From assembly GCA_013041835.1 (NCBI GenBank), contig JABDRH010000066.1, positions 1 to 9,732 of the forward strand: 9,732 nt of DNA. Reading direction: 5' to 3'. The first letter of the stretch is position 1. Each line of letters opens with the position of its first letter. The notes under the pieces were generated by a model that worked only from the letters and a program-made list of their open reading frames with translations, was not told the DNA's origin and did not search any database. A program made the translations under genes and the position numbers. Shown here in pieces: positions 6,936 to 9,732 of the stretch. The stretch comes from Desulfatitalea sp. Lineage in GTDB: Bacteria; Desulfobacterota; Desulfobacteria; Desulfobacterales; Desulfosarcinaceae.

Positions 6936-7600
6936 CCCGAAAGGCAAAAAAGACGGCCTGCAATCGACTCGATCCTCAGGTTCACCGCTATTTCAACGGT
7001 TGATGCATGCGCTCCTTCGTTAATATATTTAAACCAACTTCTCAAGCCCTTTCGGAGTTCAAGTCCGAATGAAGGCTTCAGCATAAAAAAAGCCACCGAT
7101 AAATTAAATACAATTCATTTTTTGCTTTACATTTAACCCCGCGTGATGCTATCTATCGATTGTTAGCTTGTTCAAATATTATGTGTGCCTTGTCAAATGC
7201 GTTCGTAATGGCTTTTTTGATGCGGCTGCTTTGATTTTCTATCATTATTAACCATTTAACGATATCGATCGTTAGATCGGTTTTTAACGAAGGTGCCAGA
7301 TCATGCCGCTTCGATCGACCAAGCTCCGGCTTATGGCTCACATAAAAAAGAGTCCCATTCTATGTGGCTTGAAGCTAGGCGCCTAAAATATGAAATCATT
7401 TTTTCGCGAGCCGCAGGCAATGAAGGTGGGTAATTATTGATTGTTCAAGTAACAAAAGAGGTGGCTGAATTTGTGTAAAAAAGCATGCAACAGTCATAAC
7501 GATTACAGGTTAAAAAATATTGAATATCCTTAGGGCAGATTAAAGATGTTGTATCGGACGGTTAAGCCTGGGGCACTGGCACTCTAAAGGAGAAAGTATT
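6936..7600. other. AT-rich intergenic stretch without a convincing gene
   Basis: About 660 bases lie between the second palindrome and the AveC-like gene. Two short minus-strand frames exist here (98 and 62 codons, both opening with GTG), but neither has a clear ribosome binding site. One of them runs through both neighbouring palindromes. An 18-bp palindrome lies at 7257-7274. The AAGGAG at 7587-7592 is the ribosome binding site of the gene at 7601. A promoter for that operon should lie within 7430-7580, but no pair of boxes is good enough to call. No tRNA, CRISPR or riboswitch structure was recognised. Confidence 0.5.
7257..7274. promoter_or_regulatory. 18-bp palindrome, possible operator
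   Basis: TAACGAT and ATCGTTA are perfect 7-bp inverted arms around ATCG, and ATCG is repeated several times nearby. A run of five T residues follows after GATCGG, so a short terminator-like hairpin is an alternative. It lies about 325 bases upstream of the AveC-like gene, which is far for an operator of that gene. The evidence is symmetry only. Confidence 0.25.
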
Positions 7601-8443
7601 ATGGGACGAATGACGCCGGAAGTATTGATGGGTGAGTTGAGCCTGATGTGGCAGGACATATTTAATTGGGCTAGCTGGACGATTGTTTTGGTAATGCTGG
7701 TGATTGCCACACGCATGAGCGTCCGGCAAAGGACGCCTTTTTTTGTCTTCGCGGTTCTTGCAGTTGGCGTTGGCGCCTTTATCGAACCGTTATATGATGT
7801 TGCTTTCGATTTGTGGTTTAACGATGTGCACAATGGCCAGCCGGGCGCAATGGTCTCCCATTTCACCGCCTTCGGTGTCATTCAGCCGATCTGGGCGATA
7901 AGCGGCTATATCATTTTGTACGCCATGGCCTGCCTGTACGCGGGTCGTATGATGTACGAAGGTCGCGTGACGACTCGTATTCTTTATCTGATCTGGTTTG
8001 CCGAAATTGTCGCTTCGTGCATTTTCGAAGTGATCGGCACCGGTGTTGGAATGTATACCTACTATGGCCCTTATGTTCTGCGAATTTGGAATTATCCCCT
8101 TGTTATCGCGTTTCTCGAAGGCACGCAGGTGGTTTTGTTCACGGTTGTCGCGGTTCAATGGTGGCGACGCGTTTCCAGCCCGTTGGGATTAGCCGGTTTA
8201 TTCGTGATTTTTCCTGTCACGTTTCTCGGCGCAAATTGCGGCATCGGCGGTCCCATCGTTATCGCATTACATCTGTCCGAAGGCCTGTTCAGTCAGCAAA
8301 TCGTATGGTTTGCTACAATTTTGACGATAGGGTTGTGCGGTCTTGCAGTTTATGGCGCGTCCAGATTTTTGCCTACAGAGCCGGTTGCACATAGGCAGCG
8401 GATCCCGGAAAGCATCATGTATCCGCAGACAGCCGAAGCTTAA
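7601..8443 (+). CDS. Seven-helix membrane protein, AveC-like spirocyclase candidate
   Basis: This is a 280-residue integral membrane protein. The ATG at 7601 has AAGGAG eight bases upstream. Hydrophobic segments are seen near residues 22-38, 46-64, 92-114, 124-148, 163-187, 194-214 and 232-256, followed by a polar tail. Charged residues sit in or at the edge of helices: E62 and D66 (IEPLYD), E135, E143 (CIFEV) and E173 (FLEG). A GMYTYYGP segment follows helix four. The arrangement of an acidic pair after helix two, an acidic residue in helix four, a Y-x-YYG loop and an acidic residue in helix five recalls the AveC-like spirocyclase family of actinobacteria and others. In avermectin biosynthesis AveC carries out spiroketal formation. 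This assignment is from pattern memory and is tentative; most homologues have no known substrate. The gene leads an apparent operon with the propeller lipoprotein and RND genes, so a role with a hydrophobic product or membrane lipid is plausible. Confidence 0.5.
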   Translation: MGRMTPEVLMGELSLMWQDIFNWASWTIVLVMLVIATRMSVRQRTPFFVFAVLAVGVGAFIEPLYDVAFDLWFNDVHNGQPGAMVSHFTAFGVIQPIWAISGYIILYAMACLYAGRMMYEGRVTTRILYLIWFAEIVASCIFEVIGTGVGMYTYYGPYVLRIWNYPLVIAFLEGTQVVLFTVVAVQWWRRVSSPLGLAGLFVIFPVTFLGANCGIGGPIVIALHLSEGLFSQQIVWFATILTIGLCGLAVYGASRFLPTEPVAHRQRIPESIMYPQTAEA

Positions 8444-8503
8444 AAGGCCATGAGAGATTCGAGGAACGAAGCGGCAGAGGAAATATGTTTTGGAGGATAG
8501 TCA

Positions 8504-9553
8504 ATGAGAAAAAAATGTTATGAATCATTTTCCGTCACTGGCGTGGCAAATGGCCTTATTTTCGTGATCGCAATGACCGTTGTAATATCTGCTTTATCTT
8601 CCTGCGGTCCGGCCCGTCAACCACAGCAGATGGAATATCAGGATAGTAAAGAAGATTTGTTTTCAGTGAGCTTTCCAACTCAAAAAAATGGATGGGCCTG
8701 CGGCCGTTGGGGAACTGTTCTTCATACGACCGACGGAGGAATAAAATGGGTGAACCAGGATAGTGGTACCGATTGCACCTTAAGCTCGATATTTTTCAAA
8801 GATCCCATTCATGGTTGGGCGGTGGGCAATTCAGGGACCATTATCCATACGTCAGATGGCGGCAATACGTGGGAAAAACAAAAAAGCCCTATTCCGTTCC
8901 GCCATATGAAAGTCTTCTTCGTCACGCCATTAAAAGGTTGGATCGCCAGTGAAAGGACACATATCTTGGCAACCGTCGATGGCGGCCGGACATGGCAACT
9001 CCAGTTCGCGGATGATGATTTCATCCTCAAGTCCATTTCCTTCTGTGATGAACTCAATGGGTGGGCCGTGGGCGAGTACGGTTACATCTATCGCACGCAA
9101 GATGGGGGAACGACCTGGGAAAAGCAAGCCGGTTATTTCGGGTTTTCAAAAAATTCAGGAACCGTGGTTGGCGACCCCTTCCTGTTCGATGTCGCTGCAA
9201 TTGATCCCCAGACTGCATGGGCAGTGGGGATCGATGGGCAAGTCATAAGGACGATCAATGGGGGAGCAAGTTGGGTAAAGGTGAATGCTGGCGCTTCCAT
9301 GACCCCGTTTTTTTGCGTGGCCGCCAACCCGGAAGGTGCTATCGCGATCGGAGGAAATGGGACGTTTTTAATTTCCACGGATAAAGGAGTGTCCTGGGAA
9401 AAGCCGGTTTTTGATCCTCCCGTCGACTATGGGTGGATCTATGGACTTACCGGACGAGGTGGATCGCAATTTGCCGCCGTGGGATGGCATGGGAGCATCT
9501 ACTTGAGCGAAGGAGATCATTCTTTAAATTCATGGCATCGGGTCAATATGTAA
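8504..9553 (+). CDS. YCF48-related beta-propeller lipoprotein
   Basis: This is a 349-residue exported protein. The ATG at 8504 has GGAGG seven bases upstream. The N-terminus has a basic start, a hydrophobic run (residues 18-31) and a lipobox LSSC with C34 as the lipidated cysteine, so it should be anchored in a membrane and face the periplasm. Six BNR/YCF48-type repeats end in W82, W123, W164, W205, W257 and W298, each with a T-x-D-G-G-x-x-W-like motif (the last two are degenerate: NGG and DKG). Each is preceded by a GWAVG-like strand. A seventh, weak blade ends the protein (GWHGSIY, then SWHRV), which fits a seven-bladed propeller. The plant and cyanobacterial Ycf48/HCF136 proteins assist photosystem II assembly. 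In proteobacteria such proteins are commonly encoded beside RND-type exporters, as here, where they probably serve as partners. It lies 60 bases after the AveC-like gene and 26 before the RND gene. Confidence 0.8.
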   Translation: MRKKCYESFSVTGVANGLIFVIAMTVVISALSSCGPARQPQQMEYQDSKEDLFSVSFPTQKNGWACGRWGTVLHTTDGGIKWVNQDSGTDCTLSSIFFKDPIHGWAVGNSGTIIHTSDGGNTWEKQKSPIPFRHMKVFFVTPLKGWIASERTHILATVDGGRTWQLQFADDDFILKSISFCDELNGWAVGEYGYIYRTQDGGTTWEKQAGYFGFSKNSGTVVGDPFLFDVAAIDPQTAWAVGIDGQVIRTINGGASWVKVNAGASMTPFFCVAANPEGAIAIGGNGTFLISTDKGVSWEKPVFDPPVDYGWIYGLTGRGGSQFAAVGWHGSIYLSEGDHSLNSWHRVNM

Positions 9554-9579
9554 ATCCTTGTCAAGGAGACAGATACGTA

Positions 9580-9732
9580 ATGGAAACCGGAGAAAAACTT
9601 AGTGGACTGGATCGGCTCTGTTGGTTTTTATCCCGCAACACGAAAAGCATACTGCTGATTATTCTGATCATAACCGGTATCTTTTTATACGGCGCCTTCA
9701 AGATTCGAGGCGAAGTCATTTTAGCGGAGCTG
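9580..9732 (+). CDS. RND/MMPL-family transporter, N-terminal fragment
   Basis: The frame starts at ATG 9580 and stays open to the window end, showing the first 51 residues. AAGGAGA (9563-9569) lies ten bases upstream and supports the start. A short amphipathic start (residues 1-22) precedes one membrane helix (about 23-41, SILLIILIITGIFLYGAF), then KIRGEVILAEL begins the first periplasmic domain. This layout is typical of the first helix of RND superfamily exporters of the MMPL type, where the helix leads straight into a porter domain. The partner gene directly upstream is a YCF48-type protein, a recurring neighbour of these transporters in proteobacteria, and this raises confidence. Cargo is unknown; hydrophobic lipids or terpenoids are the usual guess for this class. 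The rest of the gene is outside the window. Confidence 0.65.
   Translation, partial: METGEKLSGLDRLCWFLSRNTKSILLIILIITGIFLYGAFKIRGEVILAEL

Noticed and set aside
7048..7080. tRNA T-arm-like motif (GGAGTTCAAGTCC)
   Set aside because: The T-stem does not pair properly in tRNA register, and no acceptor, D or anticodon arms can be drawn around it.
7153..7341. 62-codon minus-strand frame
   Set aside because: It begins at GTG with no ribosome binding site, is short, and shows no recognisable motif. It may be a fragment but cannot be supported as a gene.
7576..7593. Sigma54-like TGGCAC element upstream of the AveC-like gene
   Set aside because: The matching TTGC/GC element at the required spacing is missing, and the site overlaps the ribosome binding site.
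8809..9378. Several minus-strand frames inside the YCF48-type gene
   Set aside because: They are antisense shadows of the repeated propeller sequence, with no start signals or recognisable domains.

Overview
The window looks like a piece of chromosome from an anaerobically respiring Gram-negative bacterium. A Desulfobacterota (deltaproteobacterial) sulfur-cycling organism fits best, but this is inferred from gene content and not proven by any marker gene here. Four exported proteins carry recognisable signals: two twin-arginine signals, one Sec signal and one lipobox. This indicates a cell with an active periplasm.

Layout: (1) 1-363, + strand: the end of a transglutaminase-like protein, closed by a strong hairpin. 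(2) 493-4199, +: a translationally coupled pair encoding a four-cluster ferredoxin subunit and a 1018-residue molybdopterin catalytic subunit of the tetrathionate reductase (TtrA) type. The usual membrane quinol-oxidising subunit (TtrC/NrfD type) and the two-component regulator are not in the window. (3) 4309-5499, +: a secreted PQQ-type sugar/sorbosone dehydrogenase with its own sigma70-like promoter (TTGACA-17 bp-TATGCT). (4) 5578-6618, - strand: a solitary, clearly more AT-rich family 2 glycosyltransferase. (5) 6619-7600: about 1 kb without a convincing gene. It holds a 160-bp near-symmetric palindrome with 22-bp perfect ends flanked by TAA on both sides (MITE-like), a second 100-bp palindrome, and AT-rich DNA. 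(6) 7601-9732, +: an apparent operon of a seven-helix membrane protein resembling AveC-like spirocyclases, a YCF48-type beta-propeller lipoprotein, and the start of an RND/MMPL-family exporter.

How the genes may work together: the reductase pair would accept electrons in the periplasm and reduce tetrathionate or a related sulfur or metalloid oxyanion. The PQQ-type dehydrogenase is also periplasmic but is separately promoted, so a direct electron link is only a possibility. The last three genes look like a unit that makes or modifies a hydrophobic molecule and exports it through an RND pump with a propeller lipoprotein as partner. The glycosyltransferase and the palindromes between the two blocks look like an acquired, repeat-rich junction.

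The most interesting points are the Cys-to-Asn change in one iron-sulfur motif of the ferredoxin subunit, the reductase lacking a local membrane subunit, the MITE-like palindrome, and the AveC-like/YCF48/RND gene set.
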